From the NCBI RefSeq assembly GCF_019492185.1, contig NZ_JAICCF010000002.1, forward strand, positions 186,001-250,000: a DNA stretch of 64,000 bases, in the 5' to 3' direction. The DNA comes from Chitinophaga rhizophila. Its GTDB lineage: Bacteria > Bacteroidota > Bacteroidia > Chitinophagales > Chitinophagaceae. The translations under genes were made by a program, and so were the position numbers. The notes beneath the pieces were generated by a model, which was not told the DNA's origin, did no database searches, and was given only the letters and a program-made list of their open reading frames with translations. Below are positions 26,867 to 35,185 of this stretch, in pieces. Every line of letters begins with the position of its first letter. Position 1 is the first letter of the stretch.

Positions 26867-27118
26867 CTACATTACATTAACTGCCTGCCCTTTATAGCGC
26901 GCTTGAAACTTATTCTTTTCGGCAAATATCGTAATTGCAGTTCCACCGTTCTCAACACCAATAACAATTTCACAACTATGATTGCCCAAACCAGCTTCTT
27001 CATCAAATATCAGAAGCTCCATCTGCTCCTTTGCCGGCAATTGAAAGCAGTCTCCAACAGGCTCAAAATAGATGGTTACTTCAGTATTGATTGTATTGGA
27101 TAATTTAAACGTTTTCAT
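26867..27118 (-). CDS. Small conserved-looking protein of unknown function
   Basis: An 83-residue acidic protein with an ATG start (MKTFKLSNTINTEVTIYFEP). A regular alternation of hydrophobic and polar residues, with IEIVIGVEN- and GTAITIFAEKNKFQA-type strands (the sequence reads CEIVIGVENGG), suggests a small beta-sheet protein. No family is recognised. It may be co-transcribed with the 74-codon frame 18 nt upstream. The 275 bp between it and the tRNA terminator show no gene. Confidence 0.55.
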   Translation of the reverse strand: MKTFKLSNTINTEVTIYFEPVGDCFQLPAKEQMELLIFDEEAGLGNHSCEIVIGVENGGTAITIFAEKNKFQARYKGQAVNVM

Positions 27119-27136
27119 ATTATCTAAGTGAATGAA

Positions 27137-27361
27137 TTAAGGTCTGCAAGGATTGAAATCATCTCTATTCCCCTGGATGATTAAATGAAAATTGAGGTTA
27201 CGGTCTGATATGCCATTATATAGATTTATCAAAAAAGCAGTACTAAAAGCTTGTTCCCAACCCAAAGACTGTAATGGTCGGTCTTTTATTTGCAGATCAA
27301 AAGGACGTGAGAAAAGCTGCATGCCACGACTTGTCACATGGATGTTAAAACTATTATTCAC
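27137..27361 (-). CDS. Possible small protein of unknown function
   Basis: A 74-codon frame opening with GTG. The composition is plausible (MQLFSRPFDLQIKDRPLQSL; AFLINLYNG), but no motif, signal peptide or family is seen. It is supported mainly by same-strand spacing of 18 nt to the following small gene. It may be chance. Confidence 0.3.
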   Translation of the reverse strand: MNNSFNIHVTSRGMQLFSRPFDLQIKDRPLQSLGWEQAFSTAFLINLYNGISDRNLNFHLIIQGNRDDFNPCRP

Positions 27362-27414
27362 TGCAACAGACTAACTACTATTATCACCCTTTTATAGCCA
27401 TCCAGCTCCTTTCC

Positions 27415-27975
27415 TCACTGACCTACGCCTGCAATCACTTTCGTTGTAGCAATATTCATCAGCAAATCCAGCTTATTCTTATATGCCTGAGATATATCCC
27501 GCGATTCATTACTTTCAAACAGGTTTCCTCTTACTATCGGTACACTGAATGGCAACGGCCAGGCTCTTAATGCTTTTGCTACGGCATCCATGGTATTAAT
27601 ACCCTGCATAGCCTGCGCGCCGTCAGCCCAGCAAACCAGGCCGACAGTTTTGTCGGTCAGGTATGGACGCGGAAGTTTAGCGCTTACTTCCAGCCAGTCC
27701 AGGCAATTCTTCATTGCGCCAGGTATGCTGCCATGATACAACGGAGATAACCAGAAATGTACATCTGCATCCAGAAACAGTTTGTTCATCACCTCCACCG
27801 CGTGCGGCGGTTTAGTCAGTGTAACATCGAAAAGGGGAATGCCTGCATCCGCAAGATTAAAAATCTGGTTGTCCACACCTGCCGCCTGTAGTTTTTGTGA
27901 CAGGTAGCCGGCAAGTACGCCGGACGTCGATAAAGGCCTTCGTTCTAATGCTCCGTTAAATATAATTGCTTTCAT
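27415..27975 (-). CDS. NADPH-dependent FMN reductase family protein
   Basis: A 186-residue flavodoxin-fold protein. The opening strand and phosphate loop (MKAIIFNGALERRPLSTSG) bind FMN. LADAGIPLFD and the substrate-pocket segment HFWLSPLYHGSIPGAMKNCLDWL are the standard signature of NAD(P)H:FMN/quinone reductases. It likely reduces flavin, quinones or azo compounds. It lies 5 nt after the DUF2480 gene and downstream of sodA on the same strand, which fits an oxidative-stress unit. Confidence 0.88.
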   Translation of the reverse strand: MKAIIFNGALERRPLSTSGVLAGYLSQKLQAAGVDNQIFNLADAGIPLFDVTLTKPPHAVEVMNKLFLDADVHFWLSPLYHGSIPGAMKNCLDWLEVSAKLPRPYLTDKTVGLVCWADGAQAMQGINTMDAVAKALRAWPLPFSVPIVRGNLFESNESRDISQAYKNKLDLLMNIATTKVIAGVGQ

Positions 27976-27980
27976 ACTGT

Positions 27981-28481
27981 TTATTTTTTATAGATCACTT
28001 TGGGCATGCCTACCTCTCCATACATCAGTGTTTTGACAAACGGAGCCAGCCGCTTTGCAGCTAGCATATAAAGAGCAGGCGGAATACCTGCTCTTGCTCG
28101 TACAACAACTTTCTGATCTTTATATGCTGATAGATCTACATTATTTACATTCATTGCCCATAGCTCTGTTTCCAGTTCAACAGGGTCTTTAAAACTCAGA
28201 TAAGCAGCATAGGCGTGTAACCGCTCTCCGATTATCATGTATACCCACGGAGGTATAATAGCATCAACAGAACAGATAACAGCTACTGCCTTTCCATGAA
28301 AAGCTGTATAATCCATCTTCCCGACTGATTCCCTAAACTCTTTCTCTTTAATAATCATCTCCATATACAGATGCTCCCGGATATCGAAAACGACTACCTC
28401 CAAATCTGGTTTATAGTCTATCAGGTCAAATGCAACAATGCCGGAGGCATCCAGTTTGTTGACAGGCATGTCTGAGCTCAT
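27981..28481 (-). CDS. DUF2480 family protein
   Basis: A 166-residue cytoplasmic protein of a family largely confined to Bacteroidota. Recognised by GIVAFDLIDY, VFDIREHLYMEMIIKEKEFRE, CSVDAIIPPWVYMII and VMYGEV-like (here LMYGEVGMPKVIYKK) blocks. Function is unknown; the conserved Cys in CSVDAI may be functional. The frame opens at a TTG at 28490 but the ATG at 28481 is the better start. Its placement between sodA and an FMN reductase suggests a redox or Fe-S context (inference). Confidence 0.85.
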   Translation of the reverse strand: MSSDMPVNKLDASGIVAFDLIDYKPDLEVVVFDIREHLYMEMIIKEKEFRESVGKMDYTAFHGKAVAVICSVDAIIPPWVYMIIGERLHAYAAYLSFKDPVELETELWAMNVNNVDLSAYKDQKVVVRARAGIPPALYMLAAKRLAPFVKTLMYGEVGMPKVIYKK

Positions 28482-28535
28482 AAGATACAATATTTTGGCG
28501 CTGCTATAGGCTTTTTTACTGCTTGCCTGGTTGGA

Positions 28536-29162
28536 TTAACTTACCCTGGCAATAGCTGCTTCGTAATTCTTTTCAACTGCTGACCAGTCCAGCACTGACC
28601 AGAAAGCATCCAGGTAATCAGCCCTTTTATTCTGATACTTCAGATAATAAGCATGCTCCCATACATCTACTCCGAGAATAGGAAACCCTCTGCTGGTAAC
28701 TTGCGTATCCATCAGCGGATTGTCCTGATTGGGTGTAGCTGTTACTGCAATCGTACCATTGAATTTTACGAATAACCATGCCCAACCAGAACCAAACTGC
28801 CCCAGACCCGCTTTCTTTATCTCAGCCTTCAGGTTGTCCAGACTACCAAATACACTGTTGATTTCTTCTGCCAGTTTGCCGGTGGGCGCGGTCTTAGGGG
28901 TGGCAGACAGAATATTCCAGAACAAAGAGTGATTATAATGACCACCGCCGTTGTTACGTACCGCCGGACCATACTGACTGATCCCTTTCAGCAATTCCTC
29001 CAAACTTTTTCCTGCAGCATCATTGCCTTCCAACGCCTTATTCAGGTTGTCAACATATGCCTGGTGATGGCGCTGATGGTGAATCTGCATGGTCTCTTTA
29101 TCAAAATGTGGTTCCAGGGCCTCGTACGCATAAGGGAGCGCGGGTAACTGATATGTGCTCAT
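28536..29162 (-). CDS. sodA: Fe/Mn superoxide dismutase
   Basis: A 208-residue cytoplasmic enzyme. The metal ligands are visible: His28 in MQIHHQRHH, His in [11 protein letters not shown], and Asp plus His in the C-terminal signature [19 protein letters not shown]. The sequence does not safely separate iron from manganese forms. It converts superoxide to peroxide and oxygen. It is divergent from a SufR-like Fe-S regulator, with a palindromic CAAC-N6-GTTG site 47 nt upstream of its start, so it is likely under that regulator. Confidence 0.97.
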   Translation of the reverse strand: MSTYQLPALPYAYEALEPHFDKETMQIHHQRHHQAYVDNLNKALEGNDAAGKSLEELLKGISQYGPAVRNNGGGHYNHSLFWNILSATPKTAPTGKLAEEINSVFGSLDNLKAEIKKAGLGQFGSGWAWLFVKFNGTIAVTATPNQDNPLMDTQVTSRGFPILGVDVWEHAYYLKYQNKRADYLDAFWSVLDWSAVEKNYEAAIARVS

Positions 29163-29206
29163 TTGTATGTTTTTACTGTTAACAATACAGCGAAGGTATA
29201 GGAAGA

Positions 29207-29244
29207 TTCACAATAAAACAACCATTCAGTTGTTTTATTGTGAA
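29207..29244. promoter_or_regulatory. SufR-like operator in front of sodA
   Basis: A perfect inverted repeat with 16-bp arms (29207-29222, 29229-29244) and a 6-nt centre CATTCA. The core is CAAC-N6-GTTG, the binding motif reported for the Fe-S regulator SufR in cyanobacteria. On the sodA strand a TACCTTCG box (near -7) follows, so the operator would cover the -33 region and block transcription. Confidence 0.75.
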
Positions 29245-29326
29245 ATCCCCGAAGACTAAACCGCCTCTCCCACTTGCATTTCATCGAAAGACATCCAGCA
29301 ATAATATTTTTTACCTACCTTTATAA

Positions 29327-29344
29327 AACAATAATTCAGTTGTT
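29327..29344. promoter_or_regulatory. Second copy of the SufR-like operator, in front of the regulator gene
   Basis: AACAATAATTCAGTTGTT. Extended to 20 bp (29325-29344) it matches the first site (29215-29234) at 18 of 20 positions. Its core CAAT-N6-GTTG has one changed base. The centres of the two sites are 110 bp apart. It lies about 60 nt before the regulator ATG, suggesting autoregulation. Confidence 0.65.
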
Positions 29345-29404
29345 AATTAGACAGTACCTTTAACGGGAACCCCTGAATTGCATACAGATGAATTGCCATT
29401 ATGA

Positions 29405-30070
29405 ATGCGACCCAGGATGGCTAAATTTAATTGCATGATGAAACAAATGTCTGAGCGTATATTAATGCTCCTGAAAATGCGGAGAGAAGCCACATCACTG
29501 CTCATTGCACAGGAACTTGCCATCACCAAAGAGGGGGCCAGGAAACATTTGCTTAGCCTCGAAAACCAGCAACTGGTCACAGCTGTAGTTAAAAGTGAAG
29601 GCGTCGGCAGACCCTCAACTTATTATTCACTCACAGAAAAAGGATTAGCTAAGTTTCCCGATGCCCACGCGGATATTACCGTTCAGCTACTGAAATCCAT
29701 ACGCAATCTGTTAGGCGAAAACGCCCTTGATCTGCTCATTGGCGATAGGGAAACGAATGTTTATAAAAGATATGCCCAGGCCATGGAAGGCGCAAAAAGC
29801 CTGGAGGATAAATTGACTATCCTTACCCAGAAACGCTCAGAAGAAGGCTATATGGCCGAATGGAAGCAAAATGGCGATGCTTATCTGCTTATTGAAAATC
29901 ATTGCCCTATTTGTGCTGCTGCACAGGAATGCCAGGGTTTCTGCCGCTCAGAACTTAACAACTTCAGACAATTAATTGGTAACGCTTATGCCATAGAACG
30001 CATTGAACACATTATCAATAACTCTAATCGCTGCGCTTATGAGATTAAGCGCATAGAAGCACATAGCTAA
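29405..30070 (+). CDS. SufR-like Fe-S-sensing transcriptional regulator
   Basis: A 221-residue DeoR/ArsR-type winged helix-turn-helix protein: TSLLIAQELAITKEGARKHL is the recognition region (about 30-49) and VGRPSTYYSLTEKG the wing. The C-terminal domain has NHCPICAAAQECQGFCRSEL with Cys167, 170, 176 and 180 plus Cys210, resembling the cluster-ligating cysteines of SufR, a repressor that holds an Fe-S cluster. Several ATGs lie close together (29405, 29417, 29435); the first is used but MKQMSERILMLLK may be the real N-terminus. No suf genes are in the window; the divergent target here is superoxide dismutase. That pairing, and the operators, are the main support for a redox role. Confidence 0.85.
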   Translation: MRPRMAKFNCMMKQMSERILMLLKMRREATSLLIAQELAITKEGARKHLLSLENQQLVTAVVKSEGVGRPSTYYSLTEKGLAKFPDAHADITVQLLKSIRNLLGENALDLLIGDRETNVYKRYAQAMEGAKSLEDKLTILTQKRSEEGYMAEWKQNGDAYLLIENHCPICAAAQECQGFCRSELNNFRQLIGNAYAIERIEHIINNSNRCAYEIKRIEAHS

Positions 30071-30132
30071 TACAGACAATACCTGCATCACCAGGAATCC
30101 GTATCGGGACGAACCAGGCATGGACTTGAATA

Positions 30133-30175
30133 CTCCAAGCGACCTGCTAGCGACCTCCAAGCGACCTCCAAGCAC
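30133..30175. repeat. Short 11-bp tandem repeat
   Basis: Four consecutive units: CTCCAAGCGAC, CTGCTAGCGAC, CTCCAAGCGAC, CTCCAAGCAC. It lies in the 224-bp gap between the SufR-like gene and the Crp-like gene. No role is evident; it could be slippage-generated or a binding array. Confidence 0.7.
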
Positions 30176-30294
30176 ACCTGTAACAACTAATTCTGACAAC
30201 TTCGCACACCAACAAACCACCGCATCGGCCATACCCGCCGCCTTCCTACTATAAACAGAATTATCTAGTTTTACAGCGGCAAAATCCTCTTATC

Positions 30295-30696
30295 ATGAAG
30301 AACAATGCTCAAGACTGGACACGTCGGCTAAAGGAAAAATACCCTATTGTATCTGACGCTGAATGGGCGCTCCTCGATAAAATCACAAAAGTTAAGGTGA
30401 TAAAAAAAGGTGAAAGCTTCTTAAGATATGGCAGAATTGCCAGATATGCCGCTTTCGTCATCTCAGGCCAGTTCGCATTCACTATCATTGACGACGAAGG
30501 CAACGAGAAAATCATCAGATTTGGCTTCGCTGACGATTTCTTAGCTAACTGTGAGAGCTATTTCAAGACAGCCCCTTCCGCCGTAAGCATCACTGCACTC
30601 GAGGATGCTGTCATCAGAAGAATCAATATAAAACAGTTACAGCCGCTGCCTGACGAATTTAATGCGCTGATGGACGCATTTCTGGATAGCCTCTAA
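30295..30696 (+). CDS. Short Crp/Fnr-type cyclic-nucleotide-binding-fold protein lacking the DNA-binding domain
   Basis: A 133-residue protein with the cNMP-binding beta-roll typical of Bacteroidota Crp-like regulators (KKGESFLRYGRIARYAAFVISGQFAFT; quoted as KKGESFLRYGRIARY). The phosphate-binding cassette is atypical, as usual in these. Full-length relatives are about 190 residues with a C-terminal winged helix; here the stop falls at the dimerisation helix and a terminator hairpin begins 5 nt later. None of the frames after the stop encodes the missing domain, so this is a true truncation rather than a frameshift. It may be a non-DNA-binding sensor or a decayed gene. Confidence 0.75.
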   Translation: MKNNAQDWTRRLKEKYPIVSDAEWALLDKITKVKVIKKGESFLRYGRIARYAAFVISGQFAFTIIDDEGNEKIIRFGFADDFLANCESYFKTAPSAVSITALEDAVIRRINIKQLQPLPDEFNALMDAFLDSL

Positions 30697-30701
30697 ATGC
30701 A

Positions 30702-30734
30702 TCAGCGGATGCGCTGATAGAACGCATCCGCTGA
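30702..30734. terminator. Terminator between convergent genes
   Basis: A perfect 12-bp GC-rich stem TCAGCGGATGCG (30702-30713) with CGCATCCGCTGA (30723-30734), 9-nt loop. The U-tract is poor, so efficiency is uncertain. Confidence 0.6.
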
Positions 30735-30751
30735 TATGCTTTGTCGTAACG

Positions 30752-32770
30752 CTATAATTTACGTCGTAACCGCACATCAAGAAATATCTCATTCTTTTCT
30801 TCCGAAGACAATTCCAGGAAACGTTCATACTGTTTCAGTATATCGGCAATAATTTCATTCTTGGTAAAATATTCAACATTATACCCCTGCCGCTTATCGC
30901 CGAAATAAGTTTTAGGTATGAATGTCTCATTCTCCGCTGCCCCAGGCACATTGTCTTCATTTACAAGCACATCTGAGATCATTTTCGCCTCATTACGCAC
31001 CCCGTATGTAAAGTCATCAATGGTTTCATGCTTAATTGTCAGCGACATATCCAGCGGTACTTCCATATCCTGAATAGTGGCAGTGATACCCCGTTGGTTA
31101 AATTCAGCTGCCAGTTCATCAAATGCCGGACGCACCGTCTCACGCATAAAATGATTAACACCCTCCTGTGTCTTGAAGGAAAGGATCCGTTTCAGTCGTT
31201 CCTTCCATAGGTCTCCCGACCAACTATGCGTAGAGGGAGAAAACTGCCTGTTGTAGTAATAATCATCTATCGCTAATCCTTTAAACAGGCTATAGCAGAA
31301 TAACAACATGATAATTGAGAATGGTAACGCTGTAATCAGGGTCATCGTCTGTAGTGACTGGAGCCCTCCTGCATTCAGTAGTACCAGCGCCATTAAGCCC
31401 AACAACGCGCCCCAGAATATCAGCTGCCATTTAGGAGACTTTGCAGCATTATTAGTAGCTATACTGTTCATGACAAGGATGCCCGAATCAGCAGAGGTGA
31501 CAAAAAATATAAAGATCACAATAATCACTAATACACTACTTATTCCTGAGAATGGGAAATAGTCCAGCACGACAAACAGCAGGTCTTCTACTTTATTGAT
31601 CATTGCCCCCAACTGGTTATCAGGAGATGTTCTGTAAAGCCAGGTAGCCGTATTACCAAACACCGTCATCCACATAAAATTAAATACAGTAGGTACGATA
31701 AGCACAGCTCCGACAAACTCGCGGATAGTACGTCCCCTGGATATCTGCGCAATAAAGAGTCCTACATAAGGTGCCCAGGATATCCACCAGGCCCAGTAAA
31801 GGATGGTCCATCGGAAAAACCAGGGCTGGGTTGCCGGTTCATAGGCATGTGTATCAAATGTAAGGCTGAAGAACTCATTCAGGTAGTAGCCTATACCTTC
31901 AGAGAAAGATCCGAGTAAGAACACTGTCGGCCCTACGATAAGGACGAATAACATCAACACGATCGCCGCTATGATATTAAACTGACTTAAGAACTTGATC
32001 CCCTTGCCTACTCCAGAGGTTGCTGACAGGATGGATACTGCCATGATAATAATCACCAGCAGGATCTGGTAACGGAAACTGTTATCTGCCAACAGCCCGA
32101 TTCGTACCAGACCTGCATTAAGCTGCACCACACCAAAGCCCAGGGTTGTTGTAATACCGAAGAAAGTACTGCACAAGGCAAATGTATCAATAGCATCACC
32201 GGCACGGCCGTTGATCCGGTTCTTAAGTATAGGATAAAAGCAGCTCCGCAATGATAGCGGTAACTTATAACGATAAGTAAAGTATGCCAGGGCCAGACCT
32301 ACAACACCGTAAATAGCCCATGCATGTACCCCCCAGTGGAAAAAAGTATACAATTGTGCATCCTTTGCACGTCGTATTTCACTATGCCCGGCAAACGCGG
32401 TATCAGCATAATGAGCTACAGGCTCAGCAACACTAAAATACATCAGGCCAATGCCCATACCAGCTGCAAACAGCATAGAGATCCAGGAGAAGAAGGAATA
32501 CTCAGGTTTTGAGTCGCTGTCCCCCAGCACAATAGAACCATATTTACTGACGATCAGAAAGAAGAGAAAGAAAACAAAGATGGTAACTGACCATACGTAT
32601 ACCCAGTTCAGGTTTGTAAATATCCAATCCTGTATCCGTCCCAGCATAGACGAAGCCAGATCCGGAAAAAAGCTTGATATCAATGTTACTCCCAGTATAA
32701 AAAGCAAACCTGGTATTGCGATTCCCCGGTTGAGCGTGCTTTTCGTAAATAAGTGCTTTCCCAAACTCAT
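30752..32770 (-). CDS. BCCT family transporter (betaine/choline/carnitine), with C-terminal regulatory domain
   Basis: A 672-residue inner-membrane protein with about 12 membrane segments. The BCCT signature is present: WTILYWAWWISWAPYVGLFI followed by AQISRGRTIREFVG, where the aromatic box binds the quaternary ammonium group. Residues about 520-672 form a soluble C-terminal extension of the kind that senses osmotic stress in BetT-like transporters. It imports a compatible solute by proton or sodium symport; exact substrate is not readable. Transcribed alone. Confidence 0.93.
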   Translation of the reverse strand: MSLGKHLFTKSTLNRGIAIPGLLFILGVTLISSFFPDLASSMLGRIQDWIFTNLNWVYVWSVTIFVFFLFFLIVSKYGSIVLGDSDSKPEYSFFSWISMLFAAGMGIGLMYFSVAEPVAHYADTAFAGHSEIRRAKDAQLYTFFHWGVHAWAIYGVVGLALAYFTYRYKLPLSLRSCFYPILKNRINGRAGDAIDTFALCSTFFGITTTLGFGVVQLNAGLVRIGLLADNSFRYQILLVIIIMAVSILSATSGVGKGIKFLSQFNIIAAIVLMLFVLIVGPTVFLLGSFSEGIGYYLNEFFSLTFDTHAYEPATQPWFFRWTILYWAWWISWAPYVGLFIAQISRGRTIREFVGAVLIVPTVFNFMWMTVFGNTATWLYRTSPDNQLGAMINKVEDLLFVVLDYFPFSGISSVLVIIVIFIFFVTSADSGILVMNSIATNNAAKSPKWQLIFWGALLGLMALVLLNAGGLQSLQTMTLITALPFSIIMLLFCYSLFKGLAIDDYYYNRQFSPSTHSWSGDLWKERLKRILSFKTQEGVNHFMRETVRPAFDELAAEFNQRGITATIQDMEVPLDMSLTIKHETIDDFTYGVRNEAKMISDVLVNEDNVPGAAENETFIPKTYFGDKRQGYNVEYFTKNEIIADILKQYERFLELSSEEKNEIFLDVRLRRKL

Positions 32771-33029
32771 ACATGAAGGTTATTTATATGAAATTTCACA
32801 TTGCTACAAATGATGCAAGGTGGCTAAACTAAGTAATGCTGTTAAAACAAGCAAAATCATCAATAGTTCTATTGGTACCTATAAAATGATGCCGGTTCAG
32901 TAAAATCGAATCAGGCTTGAATTTTGGGATAGCCGGTATACGGAGTATTCCCGGGGGCGCATGTACTTACAGAACAGGACCTGAAACAGCAATATATCCT
33001 GATTGTATCAATACGCTAATCATTACTAC

Positions 33030-33518
33030 ATGTCAAAAACACGCAGACCTTCGTACCTTAATTTTGACGGTAAATCTTATTCCTGGAAGCGGGGCATTGA
33101 TTACAGAAAACACCCCGAAATGTACAAAGTGGGTAAAGGGGAACAAGGTGTGTTGATTTGCGAACCTTATAAATCAGAGATTGGCCAATACTGGCGTTTC
33201 AAAGATCCAGAAACAGCCGCCGCGAGTAGTGAAAAGATATACGCATTATTTGAAGAGTATCTAACACAGGATGATTTTGTTGGTGCTGATATGGCGCGTA
33301 AATACCTGCAAATGGGGTTTACCCGGGCGAGGCGTTATGCAAATTATAAGGGAGGTATCAAATATCAGAAAGACAATGATTACAAATTAAATGAGCGTGG
33401 TACAGGAGAAGAGGCCAAAGCAGTAGCAGCCCAGATCTTCTATGATAAGTACAAGCTGGCAGAGCGTCATCCAACTTATAAAGACCTTAAGGCCGATTGG
33501 AAAGCCAGGCTTGGATAA
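33030..33518 (+). CDS. DUF4385 family protein
   Basis: A 162-residue basic cytoplasmic protein recognised as DUF4385 by FDGKSYSWKRGIDYRKHPEMY, YKVGKGEQGVL and MARKYLQMGFTRARRYANYK (first block quoted as SYSWKRGIDYRKHPEMY). Function unknown; a nucleic-acid role is suggested only by its Arg/Lys/Tyr content. The ATG at 33030 is preferred over 33003 because it gives the MSKTRRPSYLNFDG start typical of the family. The 260 bp upstream to the BCCT start show nothing else. Confidence 0.82.
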   Translation: MSKTRRPSYLNFDGKSYSWKRGIDYRKHPEMYKVGKGEQGVLICEPYKSEIGQYWRFKDPETAAASSEKIYALFEEYLTQDDFVGADMARKYLQMGFTRARRYANYKGGIKYQKDNDYKLNERGTGEEAKAVAAQIFYDKYKLAERHPTYKDLKADWKARLG

Positions 33519-33556
33519 TACCATTACAGCCACTACTCTTCGGGATATATAAACAG

Positions 33557-33598
33557 AAAGAGGATAGCTACCCGTGAAATAAGCGCTACCCTCTTTTA
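33557..33598. terminator. Bidirectional terminator
   Basis: A 12-bp stem AAAGAGGATAGC (33557-33568) with GCTACCCTCTTT (33585-33596), one mismatch, 16-nt loop, U-run on both strands. It serves the convergent DUF4385 and DUF4625 genes. Confidence 0.78.
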
Positions 33599-33641
33599 TT
33601 CTGCCTGGCAGAAAGTTAATTACTATGCTGCAATAATTCTA

Positions 33642-34586
33642 TTAAAAACCGGATAGCGTTACCGGAATATAGTAGTGTGCACTTATGTTGTGAGTAGTAT
33701 TTGTATATACAACACCAAAATAGTATTCACCATTGGCCCAGGACTTGTTTCCCTGCACCGGGTTTTGTACAGGCAAATGATTATCAGCAGTAGCGCCAAT
33801 CACCATTGTTCGCGGAGTAAAATCCGGCATTCCGACATAATTAGTGAAGTAGTCCAGCTCTTTCATCGCTTTATGCTCCCGCATATCCGCAACAATTACT
33901 TTGGAGAAGTCGATATCCTGCACAGACTCTGGCAAGTGGTTTGCGCTCTTCCGGATGAGTAACGTATATATTATACCATCATCTTTCACACCTTTAATAT
34001 CCACAAACGCATTCACTGTATCGTTTTTGGCAAAGCCTTTATCATCCGGCAGCATGAATCCCCTGTTAAGGATGTAAAGATACCCTGTACCTATCTTCTG
34101 CAGCATGAAAGAATATAATTCCGGATTCACGGGCAGTCCTGCTGCGCTGACAAGCTTAATAGGATGGACCTCTTCTGTCACGCTTCCATTCTCGTCATTC
34201 ACGCGTATAACAAAGTCATAAGTACCTTCAACGGCAGCTTTATCAATGTCAAAATGCTTGTGTACATTGGTATTTTTCGCTCCGCTAAATTCGTCCCATG
34301 TTGCTTCGTAAGACCACTCCTTTTCATAAGTCTGCCCTTGTTGCTGCCTGATCAGTATTTGGATATTTTTGATACGGGTACCTGCAACAACATCCATTTC
34401 AAGATGGAAGTCCCGGCCGATTATTGCCTGTCCGTTATTACCCGAACCAATTTCCAGGTTAGAGATGGTAGCCTTAGCTGGAGACGGCGCTGGTTCATCG
34501 TCCTTCTTACAGGAAGACATTAGTCCCACCACCAGGGCGGTTAAGATAACTGCAAAGCGGCCGGCCTTGATACTAAACATTTTCAT
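33642..34586 (-). CDS. DUF4625 lipoprotein A
   Basis: A 314-residue lipoprotein: signal peptide with lipobox LMSSC then KKDDEPAP, the Bacteroidota outer-membrane lipoprotein style. ATG 34586 (MKMFSIKAGR) is chosen because the longer frame adds 23 residues before the signal peptide. One DUF4625 beta-sandwich (about 40-145) contains a THREE-His style segment NTNVHKHFDID; a second domain follows (TVNAFVDIKGVKDDGIIYTL). It is a paralogue of the gene at 35186 across its whole length. It is the last gene of the TonB-receptor operon. His residues facing a TonB receptor suggest a surface metal-binding role (inference). Confidence 0.82.
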   Translation of the reverse strand: MKMFSIKAGRFAVILTALVVGLMSSCKKDDEPAPSPAKATISNLEIGSGNNGQAIIGRDFHLEMDVVAGTRIKNIQILIRQQQGQTYEKEWSYEATWDEFSGAKNTNVHKHFDIDKAAVEGTYDFVIRVNDENGSVTEEVHPIKLVSAAGLPVNPELYSFMLQKIGTGYLYILNRGFMLPDDKGFAKNDTVNAFVDIKGVKDDGIIYTLLIRKSANHLPESVQDIDFSKVIVADMREHKAMKELDYFTNYVGMPDFTPRTMVIGATADNHLPVQNPVQGNKSWANGEYYFGVVYTNTTHNISAHYYIPVTLSGF

Positions 34587-34674
34587 ATTGTTTCTTGCTT
34601 TTGTTTGATCAGTAGATGGTCCGGTCTGCGTAGTACAACGGCCGCAGACCGGCATTAATTTCCTGTATATTGGT

Positions 34675-35154
34675 TTATTTGATTTTGATGCTTAATCCTT
34701 TAATAGTCTGCCAGCCTTCCTTGTCAGTCAACCGGATCATAAAGTGATAGTCCCCCGGATCCACATCTGCAGGCACGCTGATCTCCTGCTGGATGTCATA
34801 AGTCTTTTGTCCGGCGGGAATAGGAAACTGCTTAATCAGCAGAAACGGGGTTACCGGAGTTTTCTTCTGGTCCATATTGCAGCTTTCTACTTCTGTACTA
34901 TGGGTGTGGTGATCGAAGTTGTGGTGGATATCTATACTTGAAGAGCCTAAGGCGACATTGTCACTGAAGTGCGCCCTGAATACAAATTTCTCACCTCTTC
35001 TAATCTCTTCGCATTGCTTTGGAAAGGCAGTTGAAGCAGTAATATCAATCACCGGATATTCTGTATCCACTTCGTCCTTTTCGTCTTTTTTACATCCGCT
35101 CACGATCGCCAGTGAGGCTATCAGCAGTGATGCGATGTATACATTCTTCTTCAT
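34675..35154 (-). CDS. DUF4625 lipoprotein B, His-rich
   Basis: A 159-residue single-domain DUF4625 lipoprotein (lipobox IVSGC, then KKDEKDEVD). The core holds a striking His cluster, DIHHNFDHHTHSTEVE, near residues 78-93, six histidines in twelve residues, which looks like a metal site. The end PGDYHFMIRLTDKEGWQT is the conserved DUF4625 strand. It lies 31 nt after lipoprotein C and 88 nt before lipoprotein A. Confidence 0.85.
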   Translation of the reverse strand: MKKNVYIASLLIASLAIVSGCKKDEKDEVDTEYPVIDITASTAFPKQCEEIRRGEKFVFRAHFSDNVALGSSSIDIHHNFDHHTHSTEVESCNMDQKKTPVTPFLLIKQFPIPAGQKTYDIQQEISVPADVDPGDYHFMIRLTDKEGWQTIKGLSIKIK

Positions 35155-35185
35155 TTTACTATCAGTTAAAAGTTACAGATCTTTA

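Noticed and set aside
26780..27103. 107-codon plus-strand frame
   Set aside because: Overlaps the more protein-like 83-residue minus-strand gene; high Leu/Ile/Asn composition without structure.
30295..30760. Frameshift in a full-length Crp regulator
   Set aside because: None of the three frames after the stop encodes a winged helix; a hairpin follows immediately.
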